A DNA stretch of 38,717 bases, taken from the NCBI GenBank assembly GCA_017881075.1, contig JADGRH010000005.1:1-38717 (forward strand), read 5' to 3'. The translations under genes were made by a program, and so were the position numbers. Positions 7,849-15,033 of the stretch are shown here, piece after piece; position 1 is the first letter of the stretch, and each line of letters begins with the position of its first letter. Origin of the DNA: Minisyncoccota bacterium (lineage in GTDB: Bacteria; Patescibacteriota; Minisyncoccia; Phycocordibacterales; CAJBRS01). Below the pieces are notes generated by a model. That model was not told the origin of the DNA and did not search any database. It saw only the letters and a list, made by a program, of their open reading frames with translations.

Positions 7849-7877
7849 ATCTTAACATACTATGCTAAAAATGTCAA
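7849..7877 (-). promoter_or_regulatory. Promoter TTGACA-17-TAAGAT
   Basis: Minus-strand TTGACA (7877-7872), a 17-bp spacer and TAAGAT (7854-7849). Ten bases separate the -10 box from the ATG at 7838, so the leader is about 0-4 nt. Confidence 0.75.
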
Positions 7878-7904
7878 TTAAGCGTATTGAACCATTACGA
7901 CCCA

Positions 7905-7933
7905 TTGACTGAATGCCATAATTGTGCTATTAG
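7905..7933 (+). promoter_or_regulatory. Promoter TTGACT-17-TATTAG for the TPM-domain gene
   Basis: TTGACT at 7905-7910 and TATTAG at 7928-7933 with 17 bp between them. The predicted start near 7940 gives a leader of about 100 nt before the ATG at 8042, unlike the leaderless genes nearby. Confidence 0.5.
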
Positions 7934-7948
7934 TTAATTAGCAACAGA

Positions 7949-8010
7949 CGGAACAGTGAGTTCCGGTAATGGTCTTTAAAAATTATTACTGATATGTCGC
8001 ATTCTGCGAC
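7949..8010 (+). promoter_or_regulatory. Structured leader of the TPM-domain gene
   Basis: Two hairpins lie in the predicted leader: CGGAAC/GTTCCG (7949-7954 and 7960-7965, 5-nt loop) and GTCGCA/TGCGAC (7996-8001 and 8005-8010, 3-nt loop). They precede the AAGGAG ribosome site. No known riboswitch is recognised. Confidence 0.4.
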
Positions 8011-8041
8011 TAAGGTTTGTTCGGTTGCCAAGGAGAATAAT

Positions 8042-8959
8042 ATGCGATTAATTCTGTCAGTTTTTTCAGTACTGGTTCTGGCCCTAAGTTCTGCTCCGGC
8101 CATCGAGGTGCTGAAGCTGAATGCCAGGGTCAATGACTATGCCAATATCTTCAGCGAAGCCCAGCGAAAAGATCTCGAGAAACAGCTCGTCGACGAAGAG
8201 ACAGCCACAAGCAATCAGATCTTCATCCTGACGGTGGACAGTCTGCAGGGACTCGAAATGTCAGACTACGCTCAAAAAGTTTTCGAAGTCTGGAAACCCG
8301 GGGTTAAGAACAAGAACGAGACTAAGAACAATGGAGTTCTGATTGTTCACGACGTCAAGAATCGGGTGGTTAGGATTCAGACGGGCTATGGAATGGAAGG
8401 ACCTCTTCCGGACATAACCGCTTATCAGATAACCAAAAAGATGGGTATCTATTTCAAACGCGGGGAATTCTATCAGGGCTACAAGGTTGGCATTGCCGAG
8501 ATCATTGAGAAGGTAAAAGATGAATACAAGCCGACAGTTGCTACCACCGATTCCGATAATATGCCAATTATCATTGTCGTCATCTTGGGTATCTTGTTAC
8601 TCGCTGTGTCGGTTGTTGTCGTGATAAGTATTCTTAGCCCAGAAGAAGAGTCCGAATCAATGGACGTGCCCGAGATTTCGAGCGATGACCCCATTTTTCG
8701 GAAGGTTTACCCTGAAGGTCCGGCGCGTTCCAGCAGACTTTCACGGCCACAAAGAAAGAGTGAAAATTCGCGACCATCACGAAGTAGAGAAGATAAAGGA
8801 CCATCAATCCCTAGTGGTGCCTTCGGATCGGAAACTAGTTCGAGCTCAACAGACTGGTCTTCTTCCGATTCCTCAAGCAGTGAGAGTAGCGGCTCCTCAG
8901 ACTCCGTAAGTGGAGGTGGAGGAGAAAGTGGGGGCGGTGGAGGAGAAAGCAGTTATTGA
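8042..8959 (+). CDS. TPM-domain (YgcG-like) secreted/membrane protein
   Basis: A 305-aa protein. Residues 1-20 are a signal peptide (MRLILSVFSVLVLALSSAPA). Residues 25-150 are a TPM domain, including RVNDYANIFSE, SNQIFILTVDSL, NNGVLIVHDVKNR, VRIQTGYGMEGPLPD and YFKRGEFYQGYKVGI. A transmembrane segment lies near 180-205, and the tail is Arg/Ser-rich and then Ser/Gly-rich. TPM proteins occur in the envelope and some have phosphatase-like activity or assist photosystem repair; the role in bacteria of this kind is unknown. The ATG at 8042 is preferred to 7994 because AAGGAG lies 7 nt upstream and the signal peptide begins there. GC content is above that of most neighbours. Confidence 0.8.
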   Translation: MRLILSVFSVLVLALSSAPAIEVLKLNARVNDYANIFSEAQRKDLEKQLVDEETATSNQIFILTVDSLQGLEMSDYAQKVFEVWKPGVKNKNETKNNGVLIVHDVKNRVVRIQTGYGMEGPLPDITAYQITKKMGIYFKRGEFYQGYKVGIAEIIEKVKDEYKPTVATTDSDNMPIIIVVILGILLLAVSVVVVISILSPEEESESMDVPEISSDDPIFRKVYPEGPARSSRLSRPQRKSENSRPSRSREDKGPSIPSGAFGSETSSSSTDWSSSDSSSSESSGSSDSVSGGGGESGGGGGESSY

Positions 8960-8981
8960 ACGAAAAGAGTCGTAAAGCAAC

Positions 8982-9005
8982 GAGAGTCTGACTAGCTCTC
9001 TTTTT
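8982..9005 (+). terminator. Probable terminator of the TPM-domain gene
   Basis: GAGAG (8982-8986) pairs with CTCTC (8996-9000), with two further inner pairs and a one-base bulge, followed by TTTTT. The stem is short, so strength is uncertain. Confidence 0.5.
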
Positions 9006-9010
9006 AATTA

Positions 9011-9041
9011 TTTGCTCCGTCCAGTAGAGGATGTTAGAACC
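9011..9041 (+). repeat. Cassette-boundary repeat R1
   Basis: Begins TTTGCTCCGTCCAGTAGAGG and ends GTTAGAACC. It matches R2 (9286-9316) at about 25 of 30 bases and shares the TTTGCTCC...AGAAC frame with six other copies in this window. Confidence 0.7.
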
Positions 9042-9079
9042 TATCAATAAACCAACCATACCCATTCAGGCAACTGATT

Positions 9080-9241
9080 TTATTTCAGGAATCTAAAGAA
9101 GAAAGTAGCAAACACCAGGACGATGCCGATGTTCACGATGAGCCGTTCCCAGAATCGATCCCTGAAGAACAGTAGATCGACGCCGACGACAATGGCTATC
9201 AAGGCCACAACACAAAATGCGATAAGTATAGGTCTTGTCAT
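9080..9241 (-). CDS. 53-aa small membrane protein
   Basis: A short gene of 53 codons plus stop. The peptide starts MTRPILIAFCVVALIAIVVG, giving one transmembrane span at residues 5-25. A charged turn FFRDRFWERL follows, then a second span (IVNIGIVLVFATFFF) and a basic end. The hairpin topology and clean start and stop argue for a real small membrane protein. It is the only gene between repeats R1 and R2, lying about 45 bases downstream of R2 on its strand. No ribosome site is visible; a CATAAA/TAAAAT-like box lies about 18-24 nt upstream. Function unknown. Confidence 0.5.
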   Translation of the reverse strand: MTRPILIAFCVVALIAIVVGVDLLFFRDRFWERLIVNIGIVLVFATFFFRFLK

Positions 9242-9285
9242 TACTTGAAAACACTACTACATTTTTATGGTAAAAGCCAAAACAA

Positions 9286-9316
9286 AGTGCCCCGTCTAGT
9301 AGAGGATATCAGAACC
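9286..9316 (+). repeat. Cassette-boundary repeat R2
   Basis: GTGCCCCGTCTAGTAGAGGA followed by TATCAGAACC. It separates the 53-aa gene unit from the 97-aa gene unit. Confidence 0.7.
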
Positions 9317-9338
9317 CACCTTATGATGATTTGAAAAT

Positions 9339-9632
9339 TTAATTATCTTGGGAATCCAAATGCAATTCAACGTTGGCCTTTACTGCTTCTTCTTTTGCAA
9401 CGTTTGGATCGAATATTTCGTTAAGAGGAAATCTTTTAATCGTATCCTCTCTTTGATGATACCAGCCAATTGCTTCATTACCCCTAATTTCTTTTAGATT
9501 ATAAACAATTTTATCGTTAGGATGAGCAATGACGTCTCCAATTTTGAAGACATGTTGTTTAGCTCTCTCTTGAGCTCTTCTTATCCCAACTTGAAGAGGT
9601 AATTCGGTTTCGTCTATAGGGCCTTTTTCCAT
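9339..9632 (-). CDS. Hypothetical protein, 97 aa, YodC-like beta domain
   Basis: A small soluble protein. Residues 26-75 (FKIGDVIAHPNDKIVYNLKE, then GWYHQREDTIKRFPLNEIF) resemble small beta-barrel proteins of the YodC/DUF2158 type, in which F.xGD is the first strand; the match is weak. The start at 9632 is chosen because TATAAT at 9645-9640 ends 7 nt upstream. The frame is open further up to 9785, but that part translates repeats R3 and R4 and is almost certainly not coding. It is the only gene between R2 and R3. Function unknown. Confidence 0.6.
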   Translation of the reverse strand: MEKGPIDETELPLQVGIRRAQERAKQHVFKIGDVIAHPNDKIVYNLKEIRGNEAIGWYHQREDTIKRFPLNEIFDPNVAKEEAVKANVELHLDSQDN

Positions 9633-9645
9633 ATAAATAATTATA
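9633..9645 (-). promoter_or_regulatory. Leaderless-type promoter of the 97-aa gene
   Basis: Minus-strand TATAAT (9645-9640) with 7 nt to the ATG at 9632. The region 17-20 bp upstream lies inside repeat R3, so the cassette repeat may contribute promoter sequence. Confidence 0.65.
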
Positions 9646-9650
9646 TCAAA

Positions 9651-9735
9651 TTTGCTCCCTTGGTTGGATACGTTCAGAACTCTAGATTGGGTGAAGATAA
9701 AGAGGGAAGTGGAAAGTCTGAGATTTGTATAAACA
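9651..9735 (+). repeat. Cassette-boundary repeat R3, long form
   Basis: It starts TTTGCTCCCTTGGTTGGATA and continues CGTTCAGAACTC. About 80 bases (9654-9735) align with R7 (16624-16705), including the shared word AAAGAGGGAAGTGGA. This is the longest conserved version of the repeat. Confidence 0.75.
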
Positions 9736-9746
9736 AATTCAACAAT

Positions 9747-9785
9747 TTCGCTCCGCTTAGCAGAGGATGCTCCCGATTCGTTCAA
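9747..9785 (+). repeat. Cassette-boundary repeat R4, divergent
   Basis: CGCTCCGCTTAGCAGAGGAT matches the left half of R1, but the right half differs and reads CTCCCGATTCGTTC. The space between R3 and R4 is only about 60 bases and holds no gene. 9786-9847 is featureless. Confidence 0.45.
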
Positions 9786-9847
9786 AAAGCCTTGTAATTG
9801 AATAAAAATCGCAGTCCGTTAGGATTAGGAAACTCTTTCCAAATTCC

Positions 9848-10555
9848 TTAATTTTTCCCCTTTTTGAGTGAGGTGGTATAGAAATGATGTTCGCGGAATG
9901 TAATTCCAATCACCAACCAGAGGCCTCCGATAAGGAATCCACCGAGAACGTCACTCAAGTAATGCACCCCAAGATATATTCGGGAAAATCCTATAAGAGC
10001 TATCAGAAAAAAGCCGAGTAATGTTAATAGTGTTCTGCCATTTTTCTTTACGGAATGCCTTACGAGGTAATAAATAATGAATCCAAAAAAAGCTACGGCG
10101 ATGGTGGCATGGCCGCTGGGGAAAGATTTTGAATTTTCAATATAGTAGGCAATATTGGCGCTGGGACGGTCTCTATTAATGAATATTTTGATAAAATAAA
10201 CGCTTGCTTCAGTTCCGATGAAATTAAGAATAAGAGCGTAAAGATAAGCCAATTCTTTTTTAAAATAAAAATAAGCAAGCGTAATAGCCAGAAGAACGCT
10301 TATGGTTATTTGATCAGCAAAGTTAGTAATGATGTAAAACATTTTTGCTAGAGTAGCACTACGGTAAAGAAAAATAAACTGTGAGAAACTTGCATCAAGC
10401 TTGACTATAGGTGCCGAGTTTACAATGGATTCTGTTAAACCAATAAGGGTAGCTAAAAGAATCAAGAAAAGAGAAACAAAAAGAGTTAAGGGAAGGCCTG
10501 TAAATACCTTCCGCTCCAATCGCTTTTTTAGAAATGACCTGAATCCAAAGCTCAT
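9848..10555 (-). CDS. PAP2-family membrane phosphatase
   Basis: A 235-aa integral membrane phosphatase with all three PAP2 motifs: KIFINRDRP (KxxxxxxRP, about residue 125), the block KSFPSGHATIAVAF (PSGH, about 145) and SRIYLGVHYLSDVLGG (SRxxxxxHxxxD, about 195-210). Six or so transmembrane spans are visible. The family hydrolyses phosphatidic acid or undecaprenyl pyrophosphate at the outer face of the membrane. In an organism with peptidoglycan genes nearby, recycling of the lipid carrier is the likely role, but lipid phosphatase is possible given the divergent cardiolipin-synthase-like gene. TACTAT ends 6 nt before its ATG. Confidence 0.88.
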   Translation of the reverse strand: MSFGFRSFLKKRLERKVFTGLPLTLFVSLFLILLATLIGLTESIVNSAPIVKLDASFSQFIFLYRSATLAKMFYIITNFADQITISVLLAITLAYFYFKKELAYLYALILNFIGTEASVYFIKIFINRDRPSANIAYYIENSKSFPSGHATIAVAFFGFIIYYLVRHSVKKNGRTLLTLLGFFLIALIGFSRIYLGVHYLSDVLGGFLIGGLWLVIGITFREHHFYTTSLKKGKN

Positions 10556-10561
10556 GGAAAT

Positions 10562-10591
10562 ATAGTATCATTAGTTATCTTGACTTATAAG
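10562..10591. promoter_or_regulatory. Divergent promoter pair, PAP2 and PLD-like genes
   Basis: Minus-strand TACTAT (10567-10562) ends 6 nt before the PAP2 ATG. Plus-strand TATAAG (10586-10591) ends 10 nt before the ATG at 10602. The 46-bp gap thus carries two leaderless-type promoters, so the two phospholipid-related genes may be co-regulated. Confidence 0.5.
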
Positions 10592-10601
10592 GCTCAAATA
10601 T

Positions 10602-11957
10602 ATGAAATATATAGCAAGAATAAAAAAAGCTTTTGAGACCTTACAGAAAAATTTTATGACATATACATGGTGGGAAATAGTCATTTTTATTATCGGATCT
10701 TTTTCAACTATCTCCTTACTGGCAGTGCTCTTTTTCCCACTTGGCAGTGGCCCCTCTAAATTCACCACTACCGGAGTGGCGCCGCCCGCCTCAAGTCCCC
10801 AGTTTGTCAGTATGCTTTCGAATTCATTGACTCTGCCACTTCGCACTGGAGATCCCATAACCATACTTAACAACGGAGATGCCTTTTTAAAGTCATTTCT
10901 CTCTGATATTGATAGTGCCCATTCTTCCATTGATATTATGGTTTATATTTGGACTGACGGTAAAATGAGCGACCAAGTTCTGGAGCATCTTGATCAAAAA
11001 TTGAAACAAGGCGTCCAAGTGAGAATTATGATTGACGCTTTTGGCAGCAAGACCGATACACCCAAAAAACAATTCAATACATTTAAGGATTTAGGTGGAA
11101 AAATATCAGTATTTCATTCATTTACGATTGCTCCGTGGGATCTTGCAAAAAATCGAGCCCGCAACCACCGGCGAGCAATAGTCATTGATGGGAACATTGG
11201 ATACACAGGAGGTATGACCGTGAATGATTCTTGGCTTGGTAATGCCGAGAATCCAAAAGAATACCGAGACATGATGTTTCGAACGACAGGCCCGATGGCG
11301 GAGGATATTCAAGGTATCTTCAGCGAACTCTGGACAAGTATGACTGGAGAACTTTTGGTGGGAGAAACTTTTTATCCTCAAATATCGCCCGCGGGAGAGA
11401 TGGGCCCCTTGACCTATATTCCACTATCAAGCGTCCCTTCCCCTGATAGTTTAGCATTACAAAAATTTGTTTTGCTCTCTCTTCTTGGGGCCCAGCAAAA
11501 AATATACATTACGAATCCATATTTTCTTCCAGATCCTTCACTTAGCAATGCATTGATTGAGAAAGCAAAAGCCGGTGTAGATGTGCGAGTTTTAGTGCCA
11601 AATAAATACAACGATGTTGCCTCACTCCGATATGCCAGTCAATATTCATATCAGGCTCTTTTAGAGAGTGGGGTGAAAATCTATGAATACCAACCAACCT
11701 TTATTCACACCAAAACAATGGTTATTGACGGCAACTGGTCAATCATTGGCTCCGCAAACACGGATAATAGAAGCAGGAAACTCAATGACGAAGATATTTT
11801 TGGAATTTCGGACAAGATGTTTGGGGCAACACTTGAAAAGGCCTTTCTTAAAGATTTGAGTAATGCTAAAGAAATTGACCTCAAAGAATGGAAGAAGCGA
11901 AGTATTTGGCAACGCATGCGGGAAATTTTTGACCGCAAGTTTGTCCAACAATATTAA
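10602..11957 (+). CDS. Phospholipase D-like / cardiolipin synthase-like protein
   Basis: A 451-aa protein with a membrane segment at about residues 24-48 and two PLD domains. The first active site is the variant NHRRAIVIDGNIGYTGGM, in which Arg replaces the lysine of HxKxxxxD. The second is canonical, HTKTMVIDGNWSIIGSAN. Both are followed by the GG/GS turn and an Asn. The family condenses phosphatidylglycerol, or phosphatidylglycerol with phosphatidylethanolamine, to cardiolipin at the membrane. The R-for-K change occurs in some ClsB-like enzymes but leaves activity unproved. It is divergent from the PAP2 gene and convergent with the DedA operon. Confidence 0.85.
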   Translation: MKYIARIKKAFETLQKNFMTYTWWEIVIFIIGSFSTISLLAVLFFPLGSGPSKFTTTGVAPPASSPQFVSMLSNSLTLPLRTGDPITILNNGDAFLKSFLSDIDSAHSSIDIMVYIWTDGKMSDQVLEHLDQKLKQGVQVRIMIDAFGSKTDTPKKQFNTFKDLGGKISVFHSFTIAPWDLAKNRARNHRRAIVIDGNIGYTGGMTVNDSWLGNAENPKEYRDMMFRTTGPMAEDIQGIFSELWTSMTGELLVGETFYPQISPAGEMGPLTYIPLSSVPSPDSLALQKFVLLSLLGAQQKIYITNPYFLPDPSLSNALIEKAKAGVDVRVLVPNKYNDVASLRYASQYSYQALLESGVKIYEYQPTFIHTKTMVIDGNWSIIGSANTDNRSRKLNDEDIFGISDKMFGATLEKAFLKDLSNAKEIDLKEWKKRSIWQRMREIFDRKFVQQY

Positions 11958-11982
11958 TTATTTCTCATTAAGGTAATTTTTC

Positions 11983-12585
11983 TTACCGGAACACTTTTTT
12001 TGTATATTTATTTGCGACCAAGACTGAGATTATAATAGTAACTAGAATAATCAACCAACTGAATACACCCACAGTGTTATAGAACACCTGCCAATTTTCA
12101 ACGAAAAAATAACCGATACTGGAATAAAAAATAATTTGCAATATGTCTCCAATTACCGCATATAATACAAAACGTTTGAATTTCATCTTTCCTAGCCCGG
12201 CAAAAACATTTACTATTACAGTAGCTTGGTCTTGAAAGCGACTCATGATGATTGCTACAGCCGAATAATTATTCTCTACCCTCTCCACAATTTTGAGTGA
12301 CTTTGATTCGACAAATTTTTTTAAATGAAACCAGTACAAGACTTTTTTGCCATACCTTTTAGATAGGGTGTACATAGTTATATCTCCTAAAATGTTACCA
12401 AGAACACCCGTAACGAGCACGGCATAGATGTTGAAGTACCCTTGGCTTGCAAAAGCTGCCGACGCCATGGTGCTTGATCCTGCGGGTAACGGGACACCAA
12501 GAGAAGAAAGAAAGCTAACTAAAAAGAACGCTACGTATTTGTAAACAAGCAGTAACCCAAGAATGTTTTGGAATAGTGAACTCAT
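11983..12585 (-). CDS. DedA-family membrane protein (VTT domain)
   Basis: A 200-aa protein with the DedA layout: FLSSLGVPLPAGSSTMASAA (the E-x-G-x-P-x-P-like re-entrant loop, with Ser in place of Glu), GNILGDITMYTLSKRYGKK, the SRFQDQATVIVNVFAG block, and C-terminal spans. DedA proteins flip undecaprenyl phosphate or other phospholipids back across the membrane. Its ATG abuts the TAG of the preceding gene (CAATAGATG), so it is the last gene of the four-gene envelope operon 14955-11983. Pairing a carrier-lipid flippase with wall hydrolases fits an envelope-maintenance operon. Confidence 0.85.
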   Translation of the reverse strand: MSSLFQNILGLLLVYKYVAFFLVSFLSSLGVPLPAGSSTMASAAFASQGYFNIYAVLVTGVLGNILGDITMYTLSKRYGKKVLYWFHLKKFVESKSLKIVERVENNYSAVAIIMSRFQDQATVIVNVFAGLGKMKFKRFVLYAVIGDILQIIFYSSIGYFFVENWQVFYNTVGVFSWLIILVTIIISVLVANKYTKKVFR

Positions 12586-12981
12586 CTATTGAGTACTCTT
12601 AGTGTATTGAGCAATAGACTCTCGAACGTTTGTTAAGAAAATAGTCGTATTGAAGTTTTTCATTTTTGCATATTGGTTAATGCCTAAATTAAGGTAGTGG
12701 CTATCTTGGATATTCAAATTTCCTGACAGATAATCTGGAGGTAAATTAAAAATATAGTTGACGTAAGAAAAAGTCATCCAGCCTTGAATCTGGTCTGGGC
12801 TTGCCGTCTGTTTGTAAATATGATTTCTGTTAAGTCCCCTCGTCGGTCTCAGTTCGCCTGCTCGATATAAATCTCTCAGATTAACAATAAACCAAACCGA
12901 CAAACTTATTATAATGATCAATAAGATCGTGAAGAGGATTTTCCATAAATATTTATGTAGTTTCGTTTTAATTTTGCGCAT
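12586..12981 (-). CDS. Membrane-anchored hypothetical protein of the envelope operon
   Basis: A 131-aa protein. Residues 1-14 are basic, residues 15-33 form a signal anchor (ILFTILLIIIISLSVWFIV), and the rest should lie outside the membrane. The outer part holds the block ASPDQIQGWMTFSYVNYIFN and NLPPDYLSGNLNIQDSHYLN. I do not recognise a named family. The gene overlaps the amidase gene by 14 bp and its stop touches the DedA start, so it is translationally coupled on both sides. An accessory role for the amidase or for DedA is likely from context only. Confidence 0.65.
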   Translation of the reverse strand: MRKIKTKLHKYLWKILFTILLIIIISLSVWFIVNLRDLYRAGELRPTRGLNRNHIYKQTASPDQIQGWMTFSYVNYIFNLPPDYLSGNLNIQDSHYLNLGINQYAKMKNFNTTIFLTNVRESIAQYTKSTQ

Positions 12982-14188
12982 AGATTTTACTCAAAAGGTT
13001 AAAAGTCTTTAAGCCACCGACGCCTTCGCCAGTAATGCCATTTTTATTTTGAAACGTCAGTAGTGCCGCGCTTGTGCATGAGCCAAAAGTCCCGCTATGG
13101 GGACAATCATTTTTACTTTTGCCCTTAGGTGGATAATCACCATCCATCAGAAGAGCTGTCTGCAGTGCATATATATCTTCAGGGTTGGAGTTCTTTCCTG
13201 TCACCGGAGCCTTCCATGCATACAGCGATGTGGGATTATACGAGAAAGTTATGCTCACATTTGTGTTTTTAGTAAAAAAATCTTCTAGGCCGAGATACGT
13301 TTGATATGCAAGATCTTTCAAGGCTAAGTTGCGCACTTTTGGGTTCACAAACTGGGGCTGATACACATAATCGTACTCGATAAGCATGCTCGCGGCATCG
13401 GCGCTATTACCAACACCAACCGCAATAAGCTCTGGGTCGTCAATAATGCCGGCCGACTCTGCCGGAAGGTTGCTTATAGGATTATACAAAGAAAGCCGCT
13501 TAAACACAGCGTAGGCAATGGCTTTGGTTGTAGGGTTGTTCGCATATTGCTGTGCCGGAATATAGATGGCTAATCCTGAATATTTACCGGCGACCTTGCT
13601 TGAATGGCTCGGATAATCATTGAGGTGCAGGTGGATCATCAAATCTATACTATTTTCATTGGCCCATTTATTGATTCCGAAGAGCCTTAGCGCGACGTTG
13701 ATGGGAGCGCTGTTGTGATTTACCGGAGGAGCTGTTTGAGTACCAAGCGAAGCGAGTGCCGATTCATTTTGTCTTGATATTTTTTCCCATGCAATAATTG
13801 CATTCCAATTATTCTTGAAGTAATCCGTAAAAGTAGGATTCCACGATTGAGTATCTCGTGTGATAAATACCTGATCGTTACTATTTGTTTGCAGATATTG
13901 CTGCAAATCTTGACCTATTTCCACCACGAGATTTCGTTCGTATATAGAGCCAAATTGGGCTCCTCCATAGTTCGGTTCGTGGCCAGGAACTATAAGAATG
14001 CGAGCTTTTTCTGTTGAGGAGCTACTATTGTAGTCGGAATGTAAATCCGCAACGGATACAGTGCCATCGGTAGATGTAGCTACCGAGGCCGTGTTTATTT
14101 TGCCCACAGAAGGATGAGAATGATTGTATAAATATCCCAATCCGCCTAAAGCTATTATTCCAAAAAGGATAAAAAGTATTCGTCGCAT
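12968..14188 (-). CDS. N-acetylmuramoyl-L-alanine amidase with PG-binding domain
   Basis: A 406-aa exported amidase. Residues 1-22 are a signal anchor. Residues 60-300 are an Amidase_3 domain: IVPGHEPNYGG has the first zinc histidine, the YERNLVVEIGQ block the zinc glutamate, DLMIHLHLND the second histidine, and MLIEYDYV near residue 268 the catalytic glutamate. The last 75 residues are a PG_binding_1 domain (NPEDIYALQTALLMDGDY, SAALLTFQNKNG). The enzyme cleaves the bond between MurNAc and the stem peptide. It lies 2 bp after the polysaccharide deacetylase and overlaps the next gene by 14 bp. The unusual insertion around residues 150-190 is not assigned. Confidence 0.88.
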   Translation of the reverse strand: MRRILFILFGIIALGGLGYLYNHSHPSVGKINTASVATSTDGTVSVADLHSDYNSSSSTEKARILIVPGHEPNYGGAQFGSIYERNLVVEIGQDLQQYLQTNSNDQVFITRDTQSWNPTFTDYFKNNWNAIIAWEKISRQNESALASLGTQTAPPVNHNSAPINVALRLFGINKWANENSIDLMIHLHLNDYPSHSSKVAGKYSGLAIYIPAQQYANNPTTKAIAYAVFKRLSLYNPISNLPAESAGIIDDPELIAVGVGNSADAASMLIEYDYVYQPQFVNPKVRNLALKDLAYQTYLGLEDFFTKNTNVSITFSYNPTSLYAWKAPVTGKNSNPEDIYALQTALLMDGDYPPKGKSKNDCPHSGTFGSCTSAALLTFQNKNGITGEGVGGLKTFNLLSKIYAQN

Positions 14189-14190
14189 TT

Positions 14191-14955
14191 TTATATTCCT
14201 TGGGTTAAAGAAACAATTTTGTACCCTCGCGCTTCTATGGTCGTAAAGACATCATCGAGAATGTTGCCGGTTATAGTGTCACCTATATGCATCAGGTAGA
14301 TAGTGCCGGGAGTGACATGGGAAAGAATACGCTCCTTCACCTGCGCGGCCGTCTCTCCTTGTGGATTCTTCCAATCGAGAGCATCTATGGTCCAATACAC
14401 CGATTGGTATCCATCCTTTGCAGCCACCGAAAGTACTCGATTATTGCGTGCACCATAGGGAGCTCTAAAGTATGGTTTGGGTGAGGTACCGGTAAGGCTT
14501 TGTAGCGTACTTTCCATTTTTGTCAGCTCTTCGGTGATCTGATCGTTGGTGAGTTTGGTCAAGCTCGGATGATCAAAGGTATGGTTAAAAATCTCGTGGC
14601 CAGCCGCTGTAATATGTTTTACCAAATCAGGATGTGCTTCAACCATTTTGCCCGTTAGAAAAAATGTTCCCTTTAGGTGATGTTTTGCCAGCACATTTAA
14701 AATCGTATCCGCAGATTGAATGGTGCCACCACCATCAAAAGTAAATATTACCTCTTTCTTACTAGTATCACCACGAACAATTTCTTTAATACTAGTTCCC
14801 AATGTTGATGTCGAAATCGTTTTGACTGCCGATGACCTAAAAGAGGCTGCAGCTACTTGTTGTGACTGGGAGTGAGAGTGGGCTGCAATAGAAATAATCC
14901 CTGTCGCGCTGAGGACGACAACTGCGACGATAGTGATATAAGAGAGACGGCTCAT
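14191..14955 (-). CDS. Polysaccharide deacetylase (NodB domain)
   Basis: A 254-aa exported carbohydrate esterase family 4 protein. Residues 1-25 are a signal anchor. Motif 1 reads IFTFDGG where TFDDG is usual, so the second aspartate (a metal ligand) is replaced by Gly. Motif 2 is NHTFDHPSL with both zinc histidines. Motif 3 is RAPYGARN. The later YLMHIGD supplies the last histidine. The family removes acetyl groups from peptidoglycan GlcNAc or MurNAc or from chitin-like polymers. The altered motif 1 may weaken metal binding or reflect a subfamily; TFDGG-type relatives exist. It is the first gene of the envelope operon. Confidence 0.85.
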   Translation of the reverse strand: MSRLSYITIVAVVVLSATGIISIAAHSHSQSQQVAAASFRSSAVKTISTSTLGTSIKEIVRGDTSKKEVIFTFDGGGTIQSADTILNVLAKHHLKGTFFLTGKMVEAHPDLVKHITAAGHEIFNHTFDHPSLTKLTNDQITEELTKMESTLQSLTGTSPKPYFRAPYGARNNRVLSVAAKDGYQSVYWTIDALDWKNPQGETAAQVKERILSHVTPGTIYLMHIGDTITGNILDDVFTTIEARGYKIVSLTQGI

Positions 14956-15033
14956 TTTTCGATTTATCTGAATTGTATCAGATAGATCTTCAGCATGGAA
15001 CCTGTATTATGAGATAATGATGACTCATAATTA
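14956..15033. promoter_or_regulatory. Divergent promoter region, envelope operon and GH15-like gene
   Basis: Minus-strand TACAAT (14977-14972) precedes the deacetylase ATG by 16 nt. Plus-strand GATAAT (15013-15018) precedes the ATG at 15034 by 15 nt. Leaders of about 9 nt are predicted in both directions. No ribosome site is visible on either side. Confidence 0.5.

Noticed and set aside
9633-9785. N-terminal extension of the 97-aa protein to 148 aa
   Set aside because: The extra residues translate repeats R3 and R4, and a TATAAT box lies 7 nt before the internal ATG at 9632.
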